This document shows, piece after piece, positions 11,646 through 23,080 of a DNA stretch of 64,000 nucleotides (within the stretch, counting starts at the first letter, position 1; each line of letters starts with the position of its first letter). Made by a program: the position numbers and the translations under genes. The stretch is from the NCBI GenBank assembly GCA_015680685.1, contig MNCI01025159.1:40448-104447 (forward strand), written 5' to 3'. This stretch comes from Gnetum montanum. Its lineage: Eukaryota > Streptophyta > Gnetopsida > Gnetales > Gnetaceae. The notes beneath the pieces are model-generated. The model saw nothing but the letters and a program-made list of their open reading frames with translations, was not told the origin of the DNA and made no database searches.

Positions 11646-12131
11646 TGTAGCAACTAATCCTTTTATATTAATTCAATGAATGATGTAAACATTATTAATT
11701 TATGAAAGACAAACTCAAATACGAAGAGATCTATTTTTCTCATGTGTTATATGTTCTATTTATTTTTATTCTATTCTATTCTATTTTTATTTATGAATTG
11801 AATTTGTTAGGAATGTCTTGCTTTAATTTTAGGCCATTGTGGACCATCACGATAGTTTTAGGCCATTTCAGGCCATAAGTAGTTTTAGGTCATTTCAGGC
11901 CTTATGTAGTTTTAAGGGAAAATTTTGCCAGTTTTAGGCCTTAGCAGGCCATGGTGTAATGCAGATGAAGGAAATGTGAGTAGTTTAGAGAATAGGTTAG
12001 ACATTTAGCATAGATGAGTAAATGTTAAATGAACAAGGAATAAATGCATAATGGGTGTTAATTGGATAAGAAGTAGTCTATTTGTTACGCTACACAAGTA
12101 ACGATTATCCTTGCAACTACTTTCTAACCCA
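11646..12131. repeat. Spacer with hairpin repeats on the protease side of the antisense gene (A)
   Basis: Between about 11829 and 11955 there are four or five units such as ttttaggccatttcaggcca and ttttaggccttagcaggcca. GGCC pairs with GGCC where the 3' UTR copies pair GGTC with GACC. The first 170 bases and the last 170 bases of this spacer are AT-rich with no coding signal. Confidence 0.75.
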
Positions 12132-12965
12132 TCATGGGCTTGGCGACATGTAAGGTTGAGAGGCTTTGTTGCAGTATTCTTCTACATTGTCATCTACTAC
12201 TTGAAAAGACAACTCGGCCCACACAATTTCATTTTTTGAACCTTCATCTTGGGCCAGCTCTTTTGTCAAATAGTTAGTATCAGTAGAAATAGGTGCCTCA
12301 TTCTTAGAGGTTATGACCTCTGAACCTTGCTTCATATCTATGTTATTTATTTCCTAGGTTGTTACTTCATCACCATGTATCACCACATCCCTATTTTTGT
12401 AAGGTAGATGGATTTCCAAATGTATGGGTGAAGAGATAGCCCTAAGTTGGGCTAACCATGATTTCCCCAAGATTAGGTTAAACTCAAGAATCTCTTCCAC
12501 CATGATAAACATCGTACTTGTGGGGAACTAGTCCCCTACCACAAAGTTAATGTGGACAGTGCCTTTCACCACCACTCGCACCCCGTTGAATGAATTTAGA
12601 CATGACATTGTCATGGGTTTGATTTGGTCTACCAAACCTAGGTTTTCCACTATGGGGAATAAGATGATGTTTGTAGTAGCCCCATCATCAATGTGTACTC
12701 TTTGGATCCTGTGTTTACTAACTTGAATTGTGATGAACAAGGCTGCTGTTGTCACTTGACCCTTTTCAGGGTCTTCCTTAATGAACTTGTCATGGAATGT
12801 CAAATGGGATGGTTGCGGTTGTTTGAGAGTAGGAGGAAGCATGATTGAATGGATCACTCTCTCTTCTATTGGCATGTTCTCATCATTTGGTATGGCAGTT
12901 AACATGTGAACTAGGGCCTCACGATGTGCACTGGGGGTCGTTACTAGGTTGTATAGGCTCAACGT
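12132..12965 (-). pseudogene. Aspartic protease region of element A
   Basis: This protease cuts the Gag-Pol polyprotein. The minus-strand frame 12962-12528 holds the active-site region RVHIDDGATTNIIL and continues, after a break near 12530, into FNLILGKSWLAQLRAISSPI and GDEVTT. This is the usual order of a retroviral-type protease, with the final ILGxxWL motif. The same segment is recognisable in C (VHVDDGVLTNVV) and D (YVNDGKTTNVI). A short linker domain of unknown role (MKQGSEVITS onward, to 12132) follows. Normally RT would come next, but here the antisense gene lies in between. Confidence 0.85.
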
Positions 12966-12969
12966 TATA

Positions 12970-15903
12970 TTCTTTGGTTTTAGAGCCTATTTGACCTAAG
13001 TAAGAGCACTTAAGAGGTCATGCCAGGCTTCTTGTTGTTTACTGCCCTTCTCTTCTTCCATTTGTCCTAGAAGATGGATTTCCCAAGGGGGAGCAGTTTT
13101 AGGTTTAGGGTTAAACCCTTTCGGGAGAGGTGGAAATGACTGTGTGTGCATAGCGGCATTAACATTTGGAGATGAGGTAGGCGTAGATGTAGAGGACGAA
13201 GGAGTAGGCTTGGAAGAACCTAGGGTAGTACATTTTGTAGCCGTTTCACCTATCAGATGCCCTTCCCATTTCCTTGAACAAGAAGGTTGTGATGTCACTT
13301 TATGATGGATTTGTGGGATAGGGGTAGTTGAGTGTTTTGGCCCCCTAATGATGAATGGTTTTTGTGGCATTAGTGTGGGTGGCGGTGCAGTTGTGATTGT
13401 AGAAGGTGCAGGGGTGGATGTCTGAGGAGGGACCTTAAGGACAAACAGTTGTTGCAGTGTCTTTCTTGCCATTGTTGGTGTCACTACACTACATTGAGAT
13501 ACGTGAACTACAAATAGCTATTGTGGTAGTTCCAGATTACCATCTATGCTAATCATATTAATGATGTATCCCACATCGTTAGTGTTGAGGAGGTCTTTGT
13601 AAACATGCATGGATTAATTCTTAAGGTGGATGAAGTTGTTTTCATCCAACACCAACTTCCCCTAATCAATCATCCATTGAATGTCATCTTTCAAGGCCAA
13701 ACAGTAGTCTCTGTCGTGACCATAGAGTTGGTGGTAATCATAGCATCGTTCTAGCCTAAAATTCTTAGGAACTGGGGGCTCATTGCACATAGCCAATGAG
13801 GGGTTCCTAAGGATTTTTTAGTACCACTAACGCCATTTGATCGCTTCCTCTAACATCTTCTTATGTTGAATGTACCCTGCCCCTAGCAATTGCTTTAGAA
13901 GTTCTGAAGGTTTGACTGGTAGCAGGGTGTGCTTAGAGTGATCTCTACACTCGAAGTTGGGCTTAGGTGGTATGGGTGCCAACATCAAGGGTTGGGCAAC
14001 GTTGCTCGGGCTAAGCATAGGATTAGTTGGTGTCATGGCCACTTTCTCGTTATTGTTGTTTTTGGGCTTGGCCTTGTTTGCCACAGTCGCGACCGTGGCC
14101 ATTGTGGCCTTGCCCTTCTCATTGTCCTTTTTAGTATGTGCATTTTTATAGGAAACATAGGTTGAGTTCGTACTAGCTTCAGCCACATCTTGAATGCTTT
14201 TCATCTATGTGAAAGCTTGGCTTAGAGAGCACAGGGCTAGATTATACAGCTTGGATTTGATGAAATCGTTCACCACCCCCTAAAGATGGCCAACAAGTGG
14301 GCCTTCATGATAGGCTTGCAGATCTCATTCAACGTGGTGCTCCACTACTATATAAACCTCTGTACTAACTCTAGTGGATCTTGCTTAACTTACATTAACT
14401 GATCTAGTGTGACTTTAGGCTTCAAATTGTACTTGAAGTGGGTCATGAACTAAGTCTATAGCTCCTCCAATGTTGAGATAGAGGTGCACAGGAGTGCTCA
14501 GTATAGTCTAAAGATTTGCCCATCAAAGACATAGCAAAGACATGAATGATGGTATGTGGGCATTGTTACAGTAACAAAGATTCAGATTTGAATGTGACCA
14601 GATGTGTGTTAAGGTCACCCTCCCCATTGTATTTTGTAAATTAGGGGAGTAACATCCCAGGGGGTAGTGTAGGAATAGGGATCGTCAGACTGATAGGATC
14701 ATCATGGTAGAAATCCATGATTTGTACCATATTAGAACCAGTAGCTTTGAGGCATCTAACTTCTTCAGTAAGGGTTTGGATAAGTTGAAATGCTTGATCC
14801 AAACCTAGAGATAATGCAAATGGTTGTGGGGTTGCATGGGCAACCATCGTTTGTGGTGCAGCAAAGTCAGTGGCTTGGATCATAGGAGGGGCCGTTGGGG
14901 CTGGCCTTGCAATGGGTGTTTCTTGTGTGGTCCACCACCTAGCAGGTGATGCCATTGGAGTGGTGGTTGTTGGTGGTACTATGGGGTTGGCCTTTTTCAT
15001 GACCAATGGAACATGCCATAGTCTCGTGCTTGGTTGTGATACCTACTGGACTTAATCTGTTTGGTGGTAAGGATGATATGACATCTGGTGGGGCTGTGAG
15101 GTGGGGAGCAAAGTGGTTGGGGTCCACCATGTTTTTGGGGCTAGATTTGCCACTGATAATGAAGTATATGTAGACGATGGGATAGGAAGAGTGGATCTGG
15201 CTAACTGCAAAATAGAAGCGGTGTGTATGTAGGGTAGCATGGGTGTAATCAGTGCTTGGTTTGAGGATGGGACGGAATGGGGGGGAAGAGAGTCTGGGTA
15301 CGAAACTGAGGGAGGTGCTTGCTAATATGCTAAGGGTGCGGGATGGCTGCCCATGGCTGATGCAAGTGCAGATTGAGGTAGATTGATGGTGATCACAAAG
15401 GGAGCCATCACAAAAATGGGGTTTGACTTAAAAGTTACGGTAGAGGGGATGGTCATAGTCTAAGTTTGGCCATCCCCCTTGGACTGGGATTCCAAGTCTT
15501 CCTATCCATCCTAGAACACTTCATTGTAATGGAATGCCACATCTCACTCCTTAGGCTTATTAACTTGTAGTAGCTGATTGAGGATCCACTAATACATCTC
15601 CGTCAGGGGGATGGCAACTTTAGGGTTAGGGACAAACTCCCTCCCATTTCGGTAAAGGAACTTGAAACTACATTTATGCTTGAGTTCTTGATGATCTAGG
15701 GGCAGATCTACCTAGATCTTTATGCAGATAAATTCGTAGTGCTCTACATCTTGTGCCTAGGACTAGGGAAAAAATGGTGAATCCTAAGGGACTAGCATGG
15801 AACCATCACTGGGCTAGGTGGTTGCTTAGCACCCATGGTGCTTTGGGCTATGAAAGGAGCCTCAAAGCTTGAGGTAGAAATAATGGTCATTGTTGGAATC
15901 ATC
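12970..15903 (-). pseudogene. Gag of element A (degraded)
   Basis: Gag builds the virus-like particle. A likely start is the ATG at 15903. The N-terminal part has GREFVPNPKVAIPLTEMY, shared with B, C and D. It is followed by a Pro/Ala-rich stretch (15006-14800), then LDQAFQLIQTLTEEV and MDFYHDDPISL, the capsid-like region, and a zinc-knuckle-like CYDYHQLYGHDRDYCLALKD near 13700-13765. A second Pro/Thr/Ser-rich stretch (13484-13000) precedes protease. There are many stops and frameshifts. The open frames on the plus strand at 13929-14165 are shadows of this coding region. Confidence 0.85.
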
Positions 15904-16123
15904 TTGCATATTGAAAAAGGGAAAATCGCAAACTAAGAAACACGGAGATCAAGAGGAGATCAAAGGCTTTTCATCTTGTTGGATTCCAAAGGAACCATCA
16001 TCGTGACCAATTTGCACCACATGATGCGTAAACAACCACAAAAGGGTATCACATTTACACTTGTGCATGAAGGAATACAAAGAGCATGTAGGACTACCCG
16101 TAGGACATGGAAAAGGTACCAAA

Positions 16124-16142
16124 GGCCCTCCTTCTAGTGCCA
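16124..16142 (-). other. Primer-binding site of element A
   Basis: The minus strand reads TGGcactagaaggagggcc, complementary to a tRNA 3' end with terminal CCA. It lies 8 bases from the LTR edge. I do not assign the tRNA. The same site recurs in B, C, D (degraded) and F. Confidence 0.85.
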
Positions 16143-16741
16143 AAAAACTATAGCGACCAAAAATGTTGATGTTTGGAACACCGAGAGGTTACTAGGTCAA
16201 TAGCTTAACCCTGGATACATTTGAGGGCTATGCTTGATAAAAACAGAAATGGGGAATCTTGAATGGTCTAGTCAATTAAATAGGAACTTAGTCGGTGTAT
16301 CTTAACCTTATGTAAAATGTCCTTGTGAAAGTGAAACGTGCAAGATAAATTAATGATCAATAAATGAAAAATTATGAAGGTAATGCAAAACAATGATTTT
16401 AATGAAAAGATAACAAAACAAGCTCGGGTGAGAAAATGCATCATCCCAAAGTCACAGATTTGATTTCTTGCTTTATTCGAAAAGTGTACAATAGGTCATG
16501 CAATGTCAAAGACACATAGGGAACTTAAGGGTAGCTAGAATGCTCAAAGGAAATGCCAACTATGCCTACTCGAAGCCATCTTAAAAGCCAACTGCAACAA
16601 GAAGTCAACTCTGTTTGTCAGGAAGCTAATCAAGAAGCCAACTAGCAAATGCAAAAAGCCAACAAGACAACTACTCTTGTTAATGCAAAATGCCAACTCT
16701 TTGGATAAAAAAGCCAACCTTTTGATAATTTTCTATCAGGG

Positions 16742-16749
16742 TATTTATA
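16742..16749 (-). promoter_or_regulatory. TATA box in 5' LTR of A (element promoter)
   Basis: TATAAATA on the minus strand, flanked by CCC and CCC/CTG as in the 3' LTR copy. As the box of the 5' LTR it would have driven the element transcript. Confidence 0.7.
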
Positions 16750-17215
16750 GGGCTAGGAGGAGGTAAGAAATGAGGCCTAGATGCCACATGTCCTAAACCC
16801 CACAAGATGTTGACAAGCCCATGCTGTGTAGGTGTGCAATGATTGGCATGAACTTGGCTACACTATGACTATACCACTGGATCTATGTGTGCCAAGATCC
16901 AAAGTGGTAACAACACAAACAAGAAATGGAGCTCACACTCTAGGACTATGTCTTCCTTACTCTTACAAGTAGGGTCAAGCGTAGGAATAATGTTTTGGGA
17001 GCTAAGCATAGGAACACTATTTCGGGAGCTAAACATGGGGTGTGCAAAATGGAATGAAATTTCTGATTCCACTAGGGAGACACTAGAGTGAGGAAGATGG
17101 TTGTCAACAAGTTCTAGAGATGCCTAAATACATCTTGATGCTTCTGTACTAGTGTTGTGTTACTTAAGCTATTCGAGTATATTGGCATAGCGTAAATGGC
17201 TACTTGCTATGTTGT

Positions 17216-17235
17216 GCTATGGTACGTACCATAGC
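17216..17235. repeat. Perfect 20 bp palindrome in 5' LTR of A
   Basis: gctatggtacgtaccatagc is its own reverse complement. The homologous site in the 3' LTR (846-870) pairs gctatgctac with gtagcatagc, so a C-G pair has become a G-C pair on both sides. Confidence 0.9.
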
Positions 17236-18027
17236 ATAGCGTAGCCACTTGTTTTAACTGAAAGTTGTTTTGAAGCTAAAAGCATTTGTCTAAGACTTGG
17301 TCATGCTAACAGCTACAACTTTTGTTCTTCATGATAGGAAGCCTTTGAACTTGCCAGACATACGTTTGGAAAACTTTTTTTGCTATTGTATTTTTGCCAT
17401 GCTATGCTATACTACATAGCGTAGCACAGTGTAGCAGCCAGCATATCCTACTTTTTTGTTTAATGAGCCATTTTATAGTAAGAAATTTTGTTCAAAGTCC
17501 AAGGCTAAGTGTGGCAACTAGTTTTGGATGCCAAAGTGTTGTTGAGTGTGACTTTCTTATTTGTATCACTCGACAAGATGGGCCTTTCTGTTCTACCTTT
17601 GCTACGTTGTGCTACACTATATAGCGTAGAATGTTGCATTGACTAAATCCCACCTTGTCTTCGAAATCACTTTGTTACTTCACACTTGGAAACTTAAGAA
17701 AATTTTTTTCCAAGGCTTGATACGATACATAATATAGCATAGCGTAGTAGACTTATTTACTAGAATACTTTCTAAACTATTTTGCTCATCCCAAACACTT
17801 TCGACAACTCCTCGCTTGCTTTTTGCATAAATTGTCAATCGGGTCGATCGTTCAGTTGGGTAGGCTAGAGAGTTCAACGAGCCTATCATCCTTAGAGGTA
17901 GAAAAATTGTTGGACTAGACAGTGTACCCCTAGTATGAACGATCATGATGCTACACTTGTGGAAATCCTTACCTAAGTTTCGAGACTCTGCTAAAACATG
18001 AGAGTCCTAAAATTTAATGGTGTTTCA

Positions 18028-19200
18028 GAAGGTAACTTACTAAACACATTTGGTGTCATACTTAATGCTAATGTTGTGATGGATTTAGCAAGCATCTTTT
18101 TTTGTTGGAAGATATGTTGAATTTCAGCTTTCATAAACTATTGGATAAGTATTTCAGGTAGGTCATAGTAAGATAAAAGGATCTTGGCTTTACAAGTGTA
18201 GAATTTGGTTACTTTGTTGATTACTAGTTGAGAGTCATCTTTTACAATTAGATGTGTATATCCAAAGTCACGAGCTATCATCAATCCTCTACTAGTTCTT
18301 CATATTGTACCATTCTGTTGGTACATGAAAATTCAAAAATGTAGGTGAAGGATTAGATTTTCCAAAAGGAAGTATGATGATGATAATGGTAATGACTCTA
18401 TTTGTAGTTGAAGCTCGATCAACACTCATAAGGGCCTCATAGGCAGGTCGTTGATAATGTTAACATGTTCTTCTAGGAACTCATGATCTATGATTACCTT
18501 ATCCTCAACTTGAGAAGTAGTTAGTTATATGGCTATAGCTTGACCTTTGGGTGAGGCTTGTGACACATAATGTAGGTCGAATTCAGCTATTATGGCTTTC
18601 TATTGGGCTATTCAACTACTCTCATAGATGTTGGATGTAATCACTCCTAGCACATTATCTTTGGGAACTACCATAATGTTGGACACCCAGTCTATGTAAT
18701 TAATATCTTTAATGAAACTTGCTTGATAAATATTCTTAATTTTATTATGAACTACTAAGCCTAAATTAGGTCTAATCTTGTAAATCTTTTTCTTGGTAGG
18801 CTTTATGCTAGCATTGAGTATTATATTATGTTAAACCTGCATGGGTTAAGTCCAAGCATGTCTTTGTAGGACCAAGAAAAGGCTTTAATGTTATCTTGTA
18901 AGTATTTGGTTATATCCTAGGCAAGTTGAGGTTCAAGAGAGAAACTTATTTTCAAGGTCTCTCCCTAATCATTATGAGTTATGATGGGAATTTCAACTAG
19001 GGAATCTTGTGTGATGTTTCTAGCTTCTAGATTTAGAGATTTGACTATATAGTTAGGCCATTCCAATGATTTTTAGTCAAGGCTAATGTATCCTAGAAGG
19101 TCTTTGGGCTCAAGATCTAGACATTCATGGTCAGTTTATCAAGTAATATTACCAAAGAATCTAGATAAGCTTAAAGGTTAGCTGAACTATCATCACATAT
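18028..19200 (-). pseudogene. Element E: pol fragment of a related Tat element (RT leader, RNase H remnants)
   Basis: Reading down from about 19200 there is an RT leader homologous to 6904-6482 of A and to 24735-24300 of B, ending in the start of RT (SNIMVVP at about 18680-18660). At about 18655 the sequence jumps directly to the end of the first RNase H (AEFDLHYVSQ at about 18580), then to the archaeal-type RNase H with DDSQLVINKVTKFYTCKAK (about 18200-18270). The RT core is therefore deleted. The fragment abuts the right LTR of A, which probably inserted into it; the integrase side would be on the far side of A, outside the window. Confidence 0.75.
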
Positions 19201-20494
19201 TCATGGATTAGTTTTGCATGTCAAAGGAAGCACATTACATGACATTTGTATAGTATATTGATTAAATAGGAATAATATAATATCATAATTTATATGATTT
19301 TTTATCTTGAAAATTTCATTGGTACAATAGAAAATAATTTAATGTGAATATCATAAATGCATAAAATAATGTATTGTATTATTAAAACATGTCATAATAG
19401 CAGTGTATCCCCTCATGAACAACATTTTTCCCAAGCTAGGAAACATATCCCTAGTTTGAAAATGTATTCCTAGTTTTATACTAGGATTTACATACGACTA
19501 GCCTATTTCCTTAGTAGTGTTTTTCTACTAGTTGTATGAGACTCATAGGTAGCATATTTGCTATTGTAGAAATATTTTTTTTACAAGAGATAGCATTTTC
19601 CTAGATTTACATGGAAATTTACACTAGGATAGCCTATTTTCATCAGTAGCATTTTTCATTAGCATATTTTGAGATTCAACAGTGTTTTTCTTAGCCTTGG
19701 TATTTCTAGGGATTCTTACACTATGTTGGAAATATTCTTATAAAGGAGAGAGCTTGGCAGAATTTTGGATAGTGTAAAAATAAGAAGTGAGGCAACATAT
19801 TCATTTTGATTTTGAGCAAAGCAAGGAAGATAGTGTTTTCCACATCCAAGCTAAGGAAGGTAGTATATTTGGAACTTTATGCTAGAGCAACATAGATCCT
19901 AGTATTTTTGGAGGTCAAAGAAAGCTAGGGGAGCAACATATTTTCTCATCATTGACCTATGCAGGGAAAGGTAATTAGCATATTTTAAATTTACATGGGA
20001 CTTTACATTTGAATAGTCTAAATTTATAGGTTTTTATATATTTTAACCAATGATAACCAATGATTTGTTACCTTGTCATTTTGTCTTTTGAGTGCAAGGA
20101 GTTTTTTTGTCAAAAATAGAAAGAAAGAGTAGGGAAGATAGGATTCAACAAAAATGGTTGGAAGGAATGGATCCACAAATAAATGCATGACAATGAAGGA
20201 AGTAGGGAAAGTGAAGAAAATCATAAAATTGAGGTTACCAAATTCCTCTGTAAGAGAGTCATTTATAGTTACAATTCCTAGGTACCTCATACCTTTCTAG
20301 AATGTTGGTCACTAATGGAAGTTGAGAAGTGTGAAGAATCTAGCTCTAGAACATTAAGTTGAGAAGTGTGAAGAATCCAAGCCATCCAAGTGCTCTATGG
20401 TGGAAGTTAGAGATAACAAGAGTGCAGTGTGGAGCCTGAAAACTTATGAATCTCAACCCGAGGGAGGGGGGGAGAAGGGGTGGTTACAAGGTCA
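19201..20494. other. Non-coding spacer of element E with AT-rich imperfect repeats
   Basis: Phrases of the type tagcattttcctagatttac and tagcatttttcattagcat recur between 19390 and 19990. They resemble 50245-50340 near element D. A 22 bp unit (aagttgagaagtgtgaagaa plus tc) is duplicated at 20319-20340 and 20356-20377. I see no coding region. Confidence 0.5.
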
Positions 20495-21381
20495 CAAGTT
20501 CATAGGGATTCCACCCTAGGAATAACTAAGGAGCAACATTTATGCAAAGGTTTGGAAGTACTCTTAGGTGTGCTATAGTGTGAAACTATTACTTGGAAAT
20601 CCTATGTATGTTCAATGTATTCAAGTGTCAAAAACTTTGGAACCTATAAATGGTGTTTGGGTTTTGGTTTCATAGGTTTTGGGCGATGAATGATGTTGAA
20701 AAATAGTTGTAATGTGGCTACATAATTACTACAAATTGGCTATAAAATTGGTAAAAATTTCTACCTCATATAGGTAAGATGTGTACTAAAATTTGGGGAG
20801 TTACCATATATAGTAAGCACTAAACCCCCATGGCCATTCCATTTACTATAAATAGTAACGAGGGCACACCTTCTACACTGGAGATGAATCTTCCTCATTG
20901 AGCGTTCTAACATGATTTTCTGAAGTGGCTAATTAATGTTGGAGTGCATAGAGTAACGAAATTTGGCTTTTTTTGCTTGCATGCTAGGGGCATGCAGTTT
21001 TCTAGTTGGGGGAAAGGTTTCCATGTTGAGGGGAAGACTCCCATCCCTTCATGTTGGGGCTAGGTGAGATTTACCCCCTATAGATGTTTCGAGTGTAGAA
21101 AAGTGTATGCCCCCCCTTAATAAAACCCATCAAATTGTTATGTTTGACTTTCCAGAATGCATTTTTTACCCCCCAAGCCAAAATATAGATACTAGGTGAC
21201 TTTGTTTACTTGGGAAATAAGGCTTTGAACAATTATGAGGTCTAAAAGTATGGAATATGTGAGATTTTCCCTTATGAATTACAAGCTTTTCATTTATAAT
21301 CAAATTTCTCCAAAAGTTCAATGGGGTGAAAGCTACATGATGAAAATTGGCCATAACATGCAAATTTTTTGTGGTATTTTA
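20495..21381 (-). repeat. 3' LTR of element B
   Basis: Co-linear with 30189-31080 from about ctaaggagcaacatttatgc to the shared ccataacatgcaaatttttt. The TATA box of the other copy has decayed here to TATGAAA (about 20675). On the minus strand the bases just outside (cagagggac) form a polypurine tract. Confidence 0.82.
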
Positions 21382-21689
21382 ATGGTCCCTCTGTGTTAGT
21401 GTTTGAAGGATTGATTTGAGAGGCACTAAAAAAGAATACAAAAAACCATTGCAAGTGTATAATGTTGCTAGCTTAAGGCGTTGTGGCCCATGGTACTAAT
21501 TTAAGTCCCTAATAGGTTATGTTGTCAATTTAAGGTTCTAGTTTATTGTGGTGCCAATTTTAAGATCTTGATAGGTCATATCACCAATTTTAGGAGCTAT
21601 AGGCATTGAAAGTAGGCTTTATTACTGATAATTATTGACTACATGCAGTATGGATTTAGATATGAATGATTGACTAGATTGGCTAGCTC
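21382..21689 (-). repeat. 3' UTR of B with four hairpin-type repeats
   Basis: From about 21470 to 21600 the plus strand repeats phrases such as tagcttaaggcgttgtggcc and aatttaaggttctagtttat. This is the same family as the 30 bp units in the 3' UTR of A, in the same place between integrase and the polypurine tract. Confidence 0.65.
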
Positions 21690-22360
21690 ATTCTGATTAA
21701 TATCACCTATCCTAAATGCATCATTCCCTAGGCTCTAGTGACAAGGAACGATCCTTCTTAGTTAACTGAGAATTTGTTTGCATGCTTGTAGATGACTTTG
21801 AGGATCAGGTCACCTTTCTTGATCTTATGCCTAGTCAAGTTATGATGATGTTTCCATTTTTTCCTCTCTTGATACTATTTGAAATGAGCAAGCACTTGCA
21901 TACATTGCCCCTCAACTGAGTCTAGGGTTACCATCCGTAACTCGTTTTTCTCATCGTTGATGAAGTTAGTCAAGGCTACTTGGAGTGAAGGAACCTATAA
22001 TTCAATAGGTAAAACATATTTGGAATGATAAATTAGGCTATAAGGGATCACATAGGCTATCATGCAATATGCTATTTTGTATTCCCATATTACATGGACA
22101 AGCAGCTTGTGCCATTTGTGCTTACTATTGTTGAACATCTTCTTGAGCAACTTGTTGATGGCCTTGTTGCTTTCTTTTTCTTGTCCATTAGCTTGATGGT
22201 AATAAGGCAATGAGAAAGAATGCTTAATGCCTAGGTCATGATATAAATCCTTTATTTTTTGGCTACTAAATTATGTCCATTGTCCATAAATATGGTCATG
22301 GATGTGCCAAAATAGGTTACAATGTTATTTAGGTAGAATTTGTAGATCATAAGATCATCG
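21690..22360 (-). pseudogene. Integrase of element B, truncated at the N-terminal side
   Basis: I see the second catalytic Asp (TIFMDNGHNL), then YYHQANGQEKESNKAINKLL with the third catalytic Glu, the region WEYKIAYCMIAYVIPYSLIY, and a C-terminal KKGDLILKV. The zinc region and first catalytic Asp are missing. At about 22345-22360 the sequence passes directly to material that in A lies upstream of the zinc region (the IVGDNTLC segment; LVGDNTFC in A), so roughly 350 bp were deleted. Stops are common. Confidence 0.8.
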
Positions 22361-23080
22361 ACATAATGTGTTATCACCTACAATGATATATTTCTTCGAT
22401 CACTTATGTACAATATCTTTTTGAGCAATACTCAAGCCTTATGAGAATTTAGCATGCATAAAATAAAATTTGATATCATCATACCAGTCTCTCAAAGGAT
22501 TAATATCAACAATGATGATAAAGGTATCCTTAGTGTTATGTGTAATGGGAGTAACACAGTCCATAGCTAAAGTGGATAACTTAGTAAACACATCTTGCAT
22601 CACACTAAGGGCTAACATTGCAATTGCATCGACTATAGCATTCTCATTTCAAGGTATGTGTTGGATATCAATGTTTGTGAATCGTTGTAACAATTGCTTC
22701 CCTAGGTTGTAGTATGGTTGCAAGTGTTTGGCTTTACATGCATAGACCTTAGTCACTTGGTTAACCACAAGTTGTGAATCACCTTTAATCATTAAACATC
22801 TAATTCTAGGTCACAAGCTACCATCATCCCTTGATGAGACCCTCATACTCCACTATGTTGTTTGTACATGAAAACTCTAAATGATAAAAGAAGGGTTGAA
22901 TTTCAGTAGATGGGAATGTTATGATGATGATGGAACTCGTCCTATGGGTAGTTGAAGATCCATCAAAGTGCATGGCTATCTCATAATCCTTGGGTACTTA
23001 TCTAATGGTGTTAATGTTCTCATCAAGGAACTCAAGATCTTTGGTTACTTGGTCATCAATAGGTGAAACTATGAGTTGTA
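22361..23080 (-). pseudogene. Archaeal-type RNase H and linker of element B
   Basis: Homologous to 4590-5230 of A. The linker reads NENAIVDAIAMLALSV, where A has NENTIANALAMLSLNV. Upstream, the two stretches around 22750-22880 and 22900-22990 match the NNVVEYEG and FDGAS regions of A but are broken by stops and by changes at key positions. Confidence 0.72.

Larger units (their letters stand above)
1..18027 (-). mobile_element. Element A: Tat-lineage Ty3/gypsy LTR retrotransposon, ~18 kb, right LTR complete and left LTR cut by window edge
   Basis: A direct repeat joins 1-1657 to about 16342-18027, with a primer site just inside the right copy. This makes the right copy the 5' LTR and the element minus-strand. 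Reading down from 16150 the order is PBS, gag, protease, a plus-strand gene, RT, RNase H, a second (archaeal-type) RNase H, integrase, a tandem-repeat 3' UTR and the 3' LTR. The second RNase H is the known hallmark of the Tat lineage. About 180-190 bp of the left LTR lie outside the window. All frames carry stops, so the copy is dead. The bases after the right LTR (gaagg, 18028-18032) would be half of a target duplication whose partner is off-window. The flank is a pol fragment of a related element (E), so A probably inserted into it. Confidence 0.9.
16151..18027 (-). repeat. 5' LTR of element A
   Basis: It is about 1877 bp long, the partner of 1-1657. It ends on the plus strand in tgtttca (18021-18027). 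The other edge is set by alignment with the LTR end of C next to its PBS; TGTTGATG at 16164 is an alternative edge. It carries the TATA box, and palindromes at 17216-17235, about 17398-17440 and 17608-17630. Confidence 0.85.

Noticed and set aside
13929-14165. Plus-strand open frames over the gag of A
   Set aside because: They are antisense shadows of the Gag zinc-knuckle and linker coding region; the minus-strand frame has the recognisable motifs and matches C and D.
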